Shown: positions 1 through 7,645, counted from the first letter of the stretch. The stretch: DNA of 13,310 nucleotides from Chitinophagaceae bacterium (GCA_947447815.1 CANFLJ010000015.1:1-13310), one strand, 5' to 3'. A program made the numbers and translations. Notes: generated by a model not told the origin, from the letters alone.

Positions 1-1
1 G

Positions 2-487
2 GTGTTGATTCCAGCCGTGCGTAAAGCAATTGATATCCCATTGATCGCAGCAGGCGGTATTGCTACTGGCGCTCAAATGCTGGCGGCAATGGTGCTTGGT
101 GCCGATGCCGTGCAGATAGGTAGCCGCTTTATCTGTACCCCCGAAGCTTCTTCTCACCACAGTTTTAAAGATTATATTATCAATGCTATAGAAGGCGATA
201 CCCAACTGATGATGAAAAAAGCGGTTCCGGTAAGATTGCTGAAGAACGCCTTTTACCAACTAATAGCTGATGCAGAACAAAGAGGCGCCGATGCTGCCGA
301 ATTGAAAGAAATACTGGGAAAAGGGCGTGCCAAAAAAGGAATGTTCGAAGGCGATTTAATAGAGGGAGAACTGGAAGTAGGACAGGTTGCTGCGCTGATA
401 CAGAATATTAAACCTGCTGCAGAAATAGTAGAAGAGATATGGAATGACTACCTTGCAGGAATTCAGGAAATGCCGAGGTCAGATTAA
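2..487 (+). CDS. Nitronate monooxygenase-like FMN protein, C-terminal half (5' end outside window)
   Basis: The reading frame is open from the window edge to a TAA at 485, giving about 161 residues. The family (nitronate monooxygenase, formerly 2-nitropropane dioxygenase) uses FMN to oxidise nitronates and is usually somewhat over 300 residues, so roughly half is present. The GTG at position 2 is inside the gene and is not a start. Visible marks are the FMN-phosphate-binding stretch IAAGGIATG (about residues 15-23 of the visible part), then GADAVQIGSRF (33-43), both typical of this TIM barrel, and the family-like tail EGELEVGQVAALI (121-133). A related FMN barrel such as an FabK-type enoyl reductase is possible because the N-terminal half is missing; the substrate cannot be told. 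dprA follows after 27 bases on the same strand, with no terminator between them. Confidence 0.85.
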   Translation: MLIPAVRKAIDIPLIAAGGIATGAQMLAAMVLGADAVQIGSRFICTPEASSHHSFKDYIINAIEGDTQLMMKKAVPVRLLKNAFYQLIADAEQRGADAAELKEILGKGRAKKGMFEGDLIEGELEVGQVAALIQNIKPAAEIVEEIWNDYLAGIQEMPRSD

Positions 488-514
488 ATCAATAATGCTA
501 CTAGATACTACCCT

Positions 515-1615
515 ATGAAAGAAGAGATAATTTATCGCATTGCACTTACTTTTATAGAAGGTATAGGATCCGTTCAGGCCAAGAATCTGATAGATATTTT
601 CGGCACAGCTACCAATGTATTTCATGCCAGTCCTCAAAAGATAGAAACTATCGAAGGGATCGGGACTATCAGAGCACAGAACATTAAAAAGTTTAGCAAT
701 TTTGACGCTGCGGAACAAGAGTTGGCCTTTTGCATTAAACATAATATTCAGCCATTATTTATCACCGATCCCTTATATCCAAGGCGTTTGCTAAATTGTT
801 ATGATGCACCTACCATGCTATATTACAGGGGCGTAGCCGATTTGAATGCTACCAAAGTAATCACCATAATCGGTACCAGAAGCAATACCGATTATGGCAA
901 ATCAATTACCGATAAACTGGTAGAAGGATTGTCTCCACACAATGTACTGGTAGTAAGTGGATTGGCAGCAGGCATTGATGCAATCGCTCATAAAGCAGCA
1001 TTGCAAAATGAATTGAATACCGTAGGGGTTTTAGGGCATGGATTAGACACGATTTATCCTGCTCAAAATAAATCGCTCGCAAAAGAAATGGTAGAAAAAG
1101 GTGGACTGCTAACCGAATTTAAAAAAGGCACCATCCCCGATGCTTTCAATTTTCCCCGAAGGAATAGAATCGCTGCCGGTATGGCGGATTGTGTAGTGGT
1201 AATAGAGAGCAATAAAAAGGGAGGATCTATGATCACGGCCGAGATGGCTTACCAGTACAACAGAGATTTGTTTGCCGTTCCAGGCAAATTGACCGATCAT
1301 AAAAGTAGTGGTTGCTTATCCTTAATCCAACAGAATAAAGCATTTATTTATACCGATGTAGATACCTTGGTTACAACAATGGGATGGGAACTGAACCAGA
1401 AGAAAGCTACTAAAAAGCAACGCTCTCTTTTTATAGAGCTTACCCCCGACGAACAAATAATCATGAACATCTTTAATGAGAAAGAAATAACCCACATCGA
1501 CGAACTGCATATCCGAAGCGGACTAAACAGTAGTAGTCTTGCCGCTGCCATCCTAAACATGGAATTGCAAAACATTATTTTATCTATGCCAGGTAAGATT
1601 TATAAAGTGCTGTAA
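515..1615 (+). CDS. dprA: DNA-processing protein DprA (Smf)
   Basis: 366 residues, the usual length for DprA, the cytoplasmic protein that binds incoming single-stranded DNA during natural transformation and loads RecA. The N-terminal part carries two helix-hairpin-helix motifs, IEGIGSVQAKNL (14-25) and IEGIGTIRAQNI (46-57). The Rossmann-like core (about 80-285) has all the family signatures: IGTRSNTDYG (119-128), SGLAAGID (148-155), FPRRNRIAAG (213-222), GGSMITAEMA (236-245) and VPG (255-257). The C-terminal part (about 305-366) fits the winged-helix DprA domain. The ATG at 515 puts a normal N-terminus just before the first HhH. Nothing is truncated. The gene lies 27 bases after the FMN enzyme and may be co-transcribed with it. 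No other competence gene is in the window, so active transformation is not shown. Confidence 0.96.
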   Translation: MKEEIIYRIALTFIEGIGSVQAKNLIDIFGTATNVFHASPQKIETIEGIGTIRAQNIKKFSNFDAAEQELAFCIKHNIQPLFITDPLYPRRLLNCYDAPTMLYYRGVADLNATKVITIIGTRSNTDYGKSITDKLVEGLSPHNVLVVSGLAAGIDAIAHKAALQNELNTVGVLGHGLDTIYPAQNKSLAKEMVEKGGLLTEFKKGTIPDAFNFPRRNRIAAGMADCVVVIESNKKGGSMITAEMAYQYNRDLFAVPGKLTDHKSSGCLSLIQQNKAFIYTDVDTLVTTMGWELNQKKATKKQRSLFIELTPDEQIIMNIFNEKEITHIDELHIRSGLNSSSLAAAILNMELQNIILSMPGKIYKVL

Positions 1616-1910
1616 GTTTTAATGTAATATTTAATGCATTAATTATTTATTATTTCCATAATCCTATTATGATAGAACAATAGACTACATTACATCCGTT
1701 CTGAAGGTTTCTTCACCATTTAATGGTAGAATCATGAGGCGTTGGGTTACATTTTTTAAGGGTTCTGGAAATACTTCCTGTACAAACAGAGCGGCCCGGA
1801 ATACTAACCCCCAAAATCAATTACCACACAATCTTTATTTTCTTTTAATTGATGTTCCTGAATCAATATTAGTATTCCATCAATTGTTTATACAGCATAT
1901 CACCACTTTG
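1616..1910. other. Gene-free AT-rich stretch after dprA
   Basis: No convincing gene is present. The stretch holds a perfect AT-rich palindrome at 1631-1642, a small hairpin at 1715-1727 (arms ACCATT/AATGGT), and an 8-bp inverted repeat AATTGATG/CATCAATT at 1847-1854 and 1878-1885. No stem followed by a T-run is seen, so the end of the dprA transcript is unclear. It leads directly into the palindrome-dense block described next. Confidence 0.5.
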
Positions 1911-2240
1911 ATGAGCGCTTATTGTATGATAATTGTAGATGAACTATATTTTTCTGTGTCTGCCGGAACTTTTAATGGGTTTCACAGCAGTGGGAGAGAT
2001 GTCCTTCCGTGTTGCGTGAGTGTCTCCGGGCCTCCCGTGGAAGCTCATGGAACTTTCGTGAACATCTCCGCGTATCGCAGAAGTTTCATAGATGCTATGT
2101 CGCGAGTCCTGCGATACGCAGGACAGTTCACAGAAACCCCAGAACTTGTTCTGGCACTTGTGTGAGAGACCATTTCATGTCTGGGAGCTCTCACAGACTA
2201 TAGATAAGCGCTCATGGATTACAGATGAGCGCTCCCAGCT
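1911..2240. repeat. Palindrome-dense non-coding block (possible small mobile element or structured RNA)
   Basis: This block looks richer in G+C than its AT-rich surroundings and contains many inverted repeats in about 330 bases. A perfect 12-bp pair lies near the ends: ATGAGCGCTTAT at 1911-1922 and its reverse complement at 2204-2215. Inside are GTCCTGCG-ATA-CGCAGGAC (2106-2124), CCAGAAC-TT-GTTCTGG (2139-2154), TGTGAGAG/CTCTCACA (2161-2168 and 2188-2195), CTGGGAGC/GCTCCCAG (2181-2188 and 2231-2238), and AGCGCTCAT/ATGAGCGCT (2207-2215 and 2225-2233). GCGTATCGCAG at 2070-2080 is inverted at 2109-2119. Some stems are mutually exclusive. The 12-bp pair could be terminal repeats of a miniature element, but I see no target-site duplication and no transposase. 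A structured RNA or leader for the gene at 2315 is the alternative. Confidence 0.5.
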
Positions 2241-2314
2241 CTTACAGCGTTTATATTCAGTCACAAAATTCTCTTACTTTAATCAATATAAGGTTTGGAA
2301 TTAAAATTATTATT

Positions 2315-2926
2315 ATGGCAGACGTTTTCCCGCATACAGAAGATGCAAAAGTTTTATGGAATCAAAATATGAAAGAGAAAATTCTTGTGCAAGGTCCAAT
2401 TTTAGGATTGACCGCATTAGAAGTAACTGAGATGGCTACTATTTCTGATGATATAATAGCTGCGATTGGAGATAACGCGAAAGCTCATGTTGCTGCTCTT
2501 TCTTCTACAGCAAACAAAGATGCTGTATTGGAGAAGAGTGAAAAGGAGCAAAGAGTGGTTATTAAAAGGATGAAAAGCAACAAAAATTTCACCAAAGCAA
2601 TTGGCGAGGATTTGCAGATTGTTGGTAGTGATTCTGTTGCTAAACCTGAAGTAGTTAAACCAGTTATTAAAGCCGCCATTAAACCGGGTAAAGTTGTCAT
2701 TAGCTTTGCAAAAGGTAAACTGGATGGAATGAATATCTATGAAAGGCTTTCTGGTGCTACATCATGGGTTAAACTAGCTTACAATAGTTATAGTCCGTAC
2801 GAAGATAAACGACCATTGGCAGTGGAGGGCGTTTCGGAGCATAGGGAGTATATGGGTATTGGTGTAGTGCATGATGAAGAAGTGACCATTAAAAGTGATA
2901 TTATCGAAGCCATATTTGGAGGATAA
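2315..2926 (+). CDS. Unrecognised protein with helical N-terminus and fibronectin III-like C-terminus
   Basis: 203 residues with no signal peptide or membrane segment, so probably cytoplasmic. I cannot name it. An upstream in-frame ATG at 2225 would add 30 residues encoded by the palindrome block and is disfavoured; the ATG at 2315 follows an AT-rich leader. Residues 1 to about 110 look alpha-helical and charged, with the stretch NFTKAIGEDLQIVG near the end. After a proline/lysine-rich linker (about 120-135), the rest resembles one FN3-like beta sandwich: KVVISFAKGKLDGMNIYERL, then a stretch with SPYEDKRPLAVEG and HREYMGIGVVHDEE. From memory, similar small proteins of unknown function occur in Bacteroidota, but this was not checked. 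A strong terminator follows at 2952. The upstream palindrome block is its most striking context. Confidence 0.8.
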   Translation: MADVFPHTEDAKVLWNQNMKEKILVQGPILGLTALEVTEMATISDDIIAAIGDNAKAHVAALSSTANKDAVLEKSEKEQRVVIKRMKSNKNFTKAIGEDLQIVGSDSVAKPEVVKPVIKAAIKPGKVVISFAKGKLDGMNIYERLSGATSWVKLAYNSYSPYEDKRPLAVEGVSEHREYMGIGVVHDEEVTIKSDIIEAIFGG

Positions 2927-2951
2927 TATTGGTCAATATTTAAGATAGATG

Positions 2952-2987
2952 AAAAGCTTCCGGTAGAAATGTCGGGAGCTTTTTTGT
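2952..2987 (+). terminator. Rho-independent terminator after the unrecognised gene
   Basis: The stem AAGCTTCCGG / TCGGGAGCTT (2954-2963 with 2972-2981, including G-U pairs) is extended by flanking A/T pairs and runs into a T-tract at 2980-2986. The hairpin is almost the same as the one at 5549, with 3 differences over 34 bases by eye. Confidence 0.85.
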
Positions 2988-3026
2988 AATATTGAAAATA
3001 GTAATTTGTATTACGAAACAGAAAGG

Positions 3027-3058
3027 TTTGGTTGATTTAATAAAATCAATAATCTTTG
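3027..3058 (+). promoter_or_regulatory. Candidate Bacteroidota-type promoter for the propeller-dockerin gene
   Basis: TTTG at 3027-3030, a 19-base gap, then TA-AT-C-TTTG at 3050-3058. This resembles the phylum's TTTG / TAnnTTTG sigma-factor pattern but has one extra base inside the -7 box. It lies about 19 bases ahead of the ATG at 3077 and after the terminator at 2952. Confidence 0.35.
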
Positions 3059-3076
3059 AGAACTAATGCACCCAAC

Positions 3077-5542
3077 ATGAAACACTTTTTAACCACGCTC
3101 TTATGTACTTTTTTATACATTGGTTTGTATGCACAAACAGCTCCTGTTGGTGTGTACTATGCAAAAGGATATTTCTTTCATCCTACTTCCAATAGGGCCT
3201 TTAGTGGATATAAATATATTACACAGATTTCTACCAATGTATTTCAGGTAGATCTAGGCGATCTTGGTTCGCAGAGTTATAGTTTTCAATTTACTGTTGG
3301 GGCAAATAATAAATTAATTAACTGGACTCCTGTAGGGGCTACGCCCGCTCTTCCATCTAGTGGATTTATGACAGCCGATGATCCAGGCTTTTCATGTCCA
3401 GGTTATCCCGACACTACTAGAAATTATAAAAGCACTTTGTACAATAATACCTTTGATCCTGTTACACAAACCTTTTATATGCATTATGGTTATGGGGTAG
3501 GAAGTACGGGACAGAACGGGTTTTCGAGGCAGGTTTATGAAAAATATATTTTTATGCCGCCACCTAAAATAACTTCGGTATATCCACTAACTGGAACTAC
3601 AGGAACTAAAATTGCTATAAAAGGAACTCATTTAGTAAATTTATTTGGCAAAACCGCATACAGTAGTAATTTGACTTTTGGAGGGGCGCCTCCAGATTCT
3701 GTCATTTCCTATTCAGATACTAGTATAGAATTATTATTGGATAACGGGGCAAGCGGTACCATTAAAGTAGAAAACAATTTTGGTGCCGATTCTGTTAATG
3801 GGTTTGTATATAATCCAGTTCCTGTAGTAACTAAGCCATTATGGAATAATGTAGGTAATCTAAATTTATCTACTGCCAACTCACATGAGGCTGCAATTGC
3901 TGTAAATAGCAATAATGTTCCTTATGTTGTTTATTCAGACTCTTCATCTGCAATTTGGTTATGTAAATTTGAGGCTGGTAGATGGATAAAAGTAGGGGAT
4001 AAAATTTCCGACAGCACTGCTTCTCATCCTAAAATTGTTATCGACCAAAACAATAATCCTTATGTGTCCTATGTCGACTCTGCAAATAATTCATTGATAA
4101 GTATGAAAATGTTTGATGGAACCAATTGGAATATAATAGGTACTTTAGGGTTTTCAAGTGGTTATAATGGTAATTATTACATAGCAATGGACAGCCTCAT
4201 GCCTTATGTAGCTTCTATAGATACGAATTTGAATTATGGTGTATCAAGTTATGGTAAGTATTTATTAAGTATTCTAAAATATAATGGAAATAAATGGGAT
4301 TCAGTGGGCTCCTCAATTCTAGCATCTATAGCAAGCCCTTATTGTGATATTGCAATAGATAAGAAAAAACATATTCCTTATATAATATATAGGAGTGCAG
4401 ATTCTTTGATGAATTCTTATTACATGGCATTACCTGTAAGAGTCAGAAAGTTTGATGGCATTGGCTGGCAGAATGTAGGAAATTATTTTGTGGTCGATGC
4501 AGGGACTGATCTTTGGGGACCTTTACCATATGCAAATAAAACAACTATTGTTATTGATGGTCAAGGAAATCCAATTGTATCTTATTCAATGGACCTTTAT
4601 GAGGATAGACAAAGTTCATTCATTTTCGTTAACGGTGATTGGAAATTGCTGGGCAATTTCTCCTTCTCCAACTGTCATGCTTATGAAGGATCAATTATAA
4701 TTGATAATAAAAATAAGCCGTATGTACTTTTTCAGGATTATTCATACAATAAACAAGGTTCTGTAATGCAATTGGATACTGTACTTAATAAATGGAATTA
4801 TGCAGGAGCTAGAGGTTTTGCAGCATTTGATTCAGCATCATTTTCCAGACAATCGTTAGCTATAGATTCGGCTGATAATCCAATAATTGCATTTGTAAAT
4901 AAAGACCTGGGCAATAGCATCAGTGTAATGAGTCTGGGTAATAAATTGCAGGTTAATGGCAGGGTTATTACGGCATCGCAAAAAGCACTTCCATCGGCCA
5001 ATATGAACATCAGTGGAGATTATACAAGCTATACCAAAACAGACAGCAATGGGAATTATACTGTTCCATTAATTCAAACTGGCGACTATACTTTTAATCC
5101 AACAAAAAACAATGACATTAATAAAACCAATGGTATTACCACACTTGATATGGCATTGGTTCAAAGCCATGTTTTAGGTAAGAATATGTTGAAGTCGCCA
5201 TATAAGTTGATAGCCGCAGATGTAAATGGCGATGGTAAATTAACCACGCTGGATATTGTGTACATGAAGCGTTTAATTCTAGGTTTGGATACTACATTTA
5301 CCAATACAACCAACGGTCAAAAACGTCTGTGGGCCTTTGTAGATAGCAGTTATAGCTTTCCAGATACAACAAATCCTTTTCCATTTAAAGATAGCATCAG
5401 CTATGTTGGATTGTCCGCCAATAAAGTAAACCAGACATTTATAGGAGTGAAGCTGGGAGATGTAAACTGGGACTGGAATCCGCTGATAGCAAAAATGCCA
5501 AGCCCTGTTTTTATTAAACCCAAGAAATTGATTAAGGAATAA
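3077..5542 (+). CDS. Secreted IPT/seven-repeat propeller protein with C-terminal dockerin-like cassette
   Basis: 821 residues from the ATG at 3077, which opens a clear signal peptide (MKHFLTTLLCTFLYIGLYAQ, cleavage likely after Ala-Gln); an upstream TTG at 3056 is not needed. Residues 20-160 are unassigned. Residues 160-248 look like an IPT/TIG Ig-like domain. Residues 254-620 contain seven units, each starting Trp-x-x-hydrophobic-Gly (Trp at 256, 303, 351, 407, 464, 522, 573) and most carrying an I-x-I-D-x-x-N-x-P-Y-V-x-Y-like strand, as expected of a seven-bladed beta-propeller. Residues 625-678 resemble a carboxypeptidase-regulatory/SpaA-like beta sandwich. Two 12-residue calcium loops follow, DINKTNGITTLD (680-691) and DVNGDGKLTTLD (715-726), then a tail with FIGVKLGDVNWDWNP. 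No classic T9SS sorting domain is seen after it. Function is unknown; a surface binding or adhesion role is inference. The cassette is shared with the next gene. Confidence 0.85.
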   Translation: MKHFLTTLLCTFLYIGLYAQTAPVGVYYAKGYFFHPTSNRAFSGYKYITQISTNVFQVDLGDLGSQSYSFQFTVGANNKLINWTPVGATPALPSSGFMTADDPGFSCPGYPDTTRNYKSTLYNNTFDPVTQTFYMHYGYGVGSTGQNGFSRQVYEKYIFMPPPKITSVYPLTGTTGTKIAIKGTHLVNLFGKTAYSSNLTFGGAPPDSVISYSDTSIELLLDNGASGTIKVENNFGADSVNGFVYNPVPVVTKPLWNNVGNLNLSTANSHEAAIAVNSNNVPYVVYSDSSSAIWLCKFEAGRWIKVGDKISDSTASHPKIVIDQNNNPYVSYVDSANNSLISMKMFDGTNWNIIGTLGFSSGYNGNYYIAMDSLMPYVASIDTNLNYGVSSYGKYLLSILKYNGNKWDSVGSSILASIASPYCDIAIDKKKHIPYIIYRSADSLMNSYYMALPVRVRKFDGIGWQNVGNYFVVDAGTDLWGPLPYANKTTIVIDGQGNPIVSYSMDLYEDRQSSFIFVNGDWKLLGNFSFSNCHAYEGSIIIDNKNKPYVLFQDYSYNKQGSVMQLDTVLNKWNYAGARGFAAFDSASFSRQSLAIDSADNPIIAFVNKDLGNSISVMSLGNKLQVNGRVITASQKALPSANMNISGDYTSYTKTDSNGNYTVPLIQTGDYTFNPTKNNDINKTNGITTLDMALVQSHVLGKNMLKSPYKLIAADVNGDGKLTTLDIVYMKRLILGLDTTFTNTTNGQKRLWAFVDSSYSFPDTTNPFPFKDSISYVGLSANKVNQTFIGVKLGDVNWDWNPLIAKMPSPVFIKPKKLIKE
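5206..5518 (+). repeat. Dockerin-like cassette, copy 1
   Basis: This DNA aligns without gaps to 7306-7618 at a fixed offset of 2100 bases. Counting 5221-5520 against 7321-7620 by eye gives 39 differences in 300 positions, about 87% identity, with long exact runs (for example the tail encoding QTFIGVKLGDVNWDW). Similarity falls off upstream of about 5200. It indicates duplication or gene conversion between neighbouring genes. Confidence 0.85.
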
Positions 5543-5547
5543 ATATG

Positions 5548-5585
5548 TAAGCTCCTGGTAGAAATATCGGGAGCTTTTTTGTTTT
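5548..5585 (+). terminator. Rho-independent terminator after the propeller-dockerin gene
   Basis: Stem AAGCTCCTGG / TCGGGAGCTT (5549-5558 and 5567-5576) followed by a T-run interrupted by one G. It is nearly identical in stem, loop and T-tract to the hairpin at 2952, suggesting a shared or duplicated terminator module. Confidence 0.85.
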
Positions 5586-5668
5586 ATACTGAAGAAAAGT
5601 TATCTTTAATTATTCTAAGGTATATGCATAATAAGAACAAGGATAATTCTTGATTAATTTTCTGAAAG

Positions 5669-7645
5669 ATGAAATTACATTATTTACTATTTTTAATGAT
5701 AGCAATATTGATATTGTCTAAAGGAAATACGCAGACTAAAACAGATCAGATTATCATAAAATTCAAATCACCAATTAAGAAAAATATTAAAGAACTGATT
5801 TCTTCAAAGTCTTTTGGGATGGAAGCGTTGGATAATATTATTACCCATAAAGGGTTGATTAAAATTCAAAAAATTATTGCGACAAAAGAGCTTCAAAATA
5901 AATTATTTGTTCTAAAGTTTATTCCCTCAACAGATATTTTCTCCATTGTAGAAAAAATACAAAAGCTAACCTTCATAGATTATGCCGAGCCTGACTATAA
6001 AAATAGCACAAGTGGAGTGAGTAAAGTAGTACCAAATGATACTTATTTTAGCAGACAATGGGGCTTAAATAATAATGGTAGTTTTAGTTATTCTTCCGCT
6101 ACCGTTGGGGCTGATATTGATATGGAAGATGCTTGGGCTATACAAACTGGCGATACAAATATTATAGTAGGGGTATTAGATACAGGAATAAAAATTGATC
6201 ATCCTGATTTTACGGGAAGAATATGGAGAAATTACGCAGAAATGCCTGGCAATAATACAGACGAAGATGCTGATGGATATATCGATGATGTCTATGGATG
6301 GAACTTTGCGTATGATAATAATAATGTAATGGACGATTATGGACATGGCACCAATGTAGCAGGCATTTTAGGTGCTAATGGCAATAATGGAGTAGGCTAT
6401 ACTGGGGTAGACTGGAAATGTAAATTGATGGCAATGAAAACTCAGGATAGTACAGGTGGTGGATATAATTCAGCTTGGGTATCTGCTATATATTATGCGG
6501 TAAATAAAGGGGTTGGTGTAATAAATATGTCGGTAGGTAGTAGATACAACACTACTACTGTTGCCATTGCCATTAATTATGCCCTTGCCCACAATGTGGT
6601 GGTGGTTGCCTGTATGATGAATGATAATACCGATTCGGTGTACTATCCTGCCAAATATAGTGGCGTAATTGCGGTAGGTGCTACCAATCCTAATGATAGC
6701 AGAGCAAACCCTTTTTTCTGGAGCGGTAGTAGCGGCAGTAATTATGGAAGTCATATCTCTGTAGTGGCGCCAGGGAACTATATTTTTGGGTTGGATAGCA
6801 GATCAAATACCAATTATAATAGATATTGGGGTGGTACTTCTCAAGCTACACCGCACGTGGCTGGCCTTGCTTCATTATTGTTGGCACAAGATAATACCAG
6901 AACCCCTGCTCAAATAAAATCATTAATCGAAATAACAGCACAAGATAGGGTTGGGCCTACTTCAGAAGATACGCCAGGATGGGATAAATATTATGGGTAT
7001 GGAAGAATAAACGCATTCAAAGCTTTAAATTATTACACAAATATTTATGGCTCATTAATTACAGTAAAGGGCAAAAGCTTAAATAATGTTGTTATTTCTG
7101 CTCATGATAATAATTCAGGAACTACCTTAACACAAAAAACCGATACTGTAGGTAAATATAAATTTCAGTTGATTAAAGGGAATTCGGTTACCGTAAAGGC
7201 TGCTAAAAACAATGATTTAAATACAAGTAATGGAATTAGCATTTTAGACATAGCATTAGTGCAAAGTCACCTTCTGCAAATTACTACGCTTAATAATCCA
7301 TATAAATTAATAGCAGCAGATGTAAATGGAGATGGCAAAATTTCTACTTTGGATATTGTGTACATGAAGCGTTTAATACTAGGTTTGGATACTACATTTA
7401 CCAATACAACCAATGGCCAGAAACGTCTGTGGGCCTTTGTAGATAGTAGTTACAGCTTTCTCGATACAACAAATCCTTTCCCTTTTAAAGATAGTATTAG
7501 TTTTATTGGGTCGAGCGCAAATAAAACCAACCAGACATTTATAGGAGTGAAGCTGGGAGATGTAAACTGGGACTGGAACCCATTAGTTGCAAAAATGCCA
7601 AACCCTGTTTTTGTTAAACCAAAGAAGTTGAATATTAGTCAATAG
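5669..7645 (+). CDS. Secreted S8-family (subtilisin-like) serine protease with C-terminal dockerin-like cassette
   Basis: 658 residues. The start gives a signal peptide (MKLHYLLFLMIAILILSKGNTQ). Residues 25-112 look like a protease propeptide ending in IDYAEPDY, probably an intramolecular chaperone. The catalytic domain (about 125-455) has the complete triad: Asp171 in VGVLDTGIKIDHPD, His226 in YGHGTNVAGILG, Ser391 in GGTSQATPHVAG. Asn318 in CMMNDN fits the oxyanion-hole position. Residues 460-513 resemble a small regulatory-like beta domain. The calcium loops DLNTSNGISILD (516-527) and DVNGDGKISTLD (551-562) form a two-repeat dockerin-like domain, followed by the same FIGVKLGDVNWDWNP tail as the preceding gene. 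No standard T9SS sorting domain is visible. It is probably an exported, autoprocessed endopeptidase; substrate unknown. It lies 126 bases after the preceding gene, with a terminator between, so it is probably transcribed separately. It is unlikely to be cellulosomal: no cohesin is in view. Confidence 0.93.
   Translation: MKLHYLLFLMIAILILSKGNTQTKTDQIIIKFKSPIKKNIKELISSKSFGMEALDNIITHKGLIKIQKIIATKELQNKLFVLKFIPSTDIFSIVEKIQKLTFIDYAEPDYKNSTSGVSKVVPNDTYFSRQWGLNNNGSFSYSSATVGADIDMEDAWAIQTGDTNIIVGVLDTGIKIDHPDFTGRIWRNYAEMPGNNTDEDADGYIDDVYGWNFAYDNNNVMDDYGHGTNVAGILGANGNNGVGYTGVDWKCKLMAMKTQDSTGGGYNSAWVSAIYYAVNKGVGVINMSVGSRYNTTTVAIAINYALAHNVVVVACMMNDNTDSVYYPAKYSGVIAVGATNPNDSRANPFFWSGSSGSNYGSHISVVAPGNYIFGLDSRSNTNYNRYWGGTSQATPHVAGLASLLLAQDNTRTPAQIKSLIEITAQDRVGPTSEDTPGWDKYYGYGRINAFKALNYYTNIYGSLITVKGKSLNNVVISAHDNNSGTTLTQKTDTVGKYKFQLIKGNSVTVKAAKNNDLNTSNGISILDIALVQSHLLQITTLNNPYKLIAADVNGDGKISTLDIVYMKRLILGLDTTFTNTTNGQKRLWAFVDSSYSFLDTTNPFPFKDSISFIGSSANKTNQTFIGVKLGDVNWDWNPLVAKMPNPVFVKPKKLNISQ
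7306..7618 (+). repeat. Dockerin-like cassette, copy 2
   Basis: Partner of 5206-5518, at about 87% DNA identity without gaps. The block encoding the second calcium loop and the adjacent helix (7351-7440) differs at only about 4 of 90 positions, while the sequence just upstream is much less alike. Confidence 0.85.

Noticed and set aside
1734..2165. Open frame of 143 codons between dprA and the unrecognised gene
   Set aside because: It runs through the palindrome block, has no domain-like pattern, unusual residue composition for this genome and no plausible start signal; openness is explained by chance.
2225..2314. N-terminal extension of the unrecognised protein to the ATG at 2225
   Set aside because: The extra 30 residues are encoded partly by the hairpin sequence; the ATG at 2315 is a better start.
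1616..2314. CRISPR array
   Set aside because: Repeats here are inverted and of differing sequence, not regularly spaced direct repeats with unique spacers.
1911..2926. Retron-like or RAYT/REP system (structured DNA plus downstream gene)
   Set aside because: The downstream protein has no reverse transcriptase or Y1 transposase motif; only the palindromes fit, so no such system is claimed.
3056..3076. TTG start for the propeller protein
   Set aside because: It would put seven hydrophilic residues ahead of an otherwise ideal signal peptide, and it overlaps the candidate -7 box.
5108..7645. Cellulosome components
   Set aside because: The calcium loops resemble dockerins, but there is no cohesin, scaffoldin or glycoside hydrolase in the window; such loops occur in many non-cellulosomal Bacteroidota proteins.
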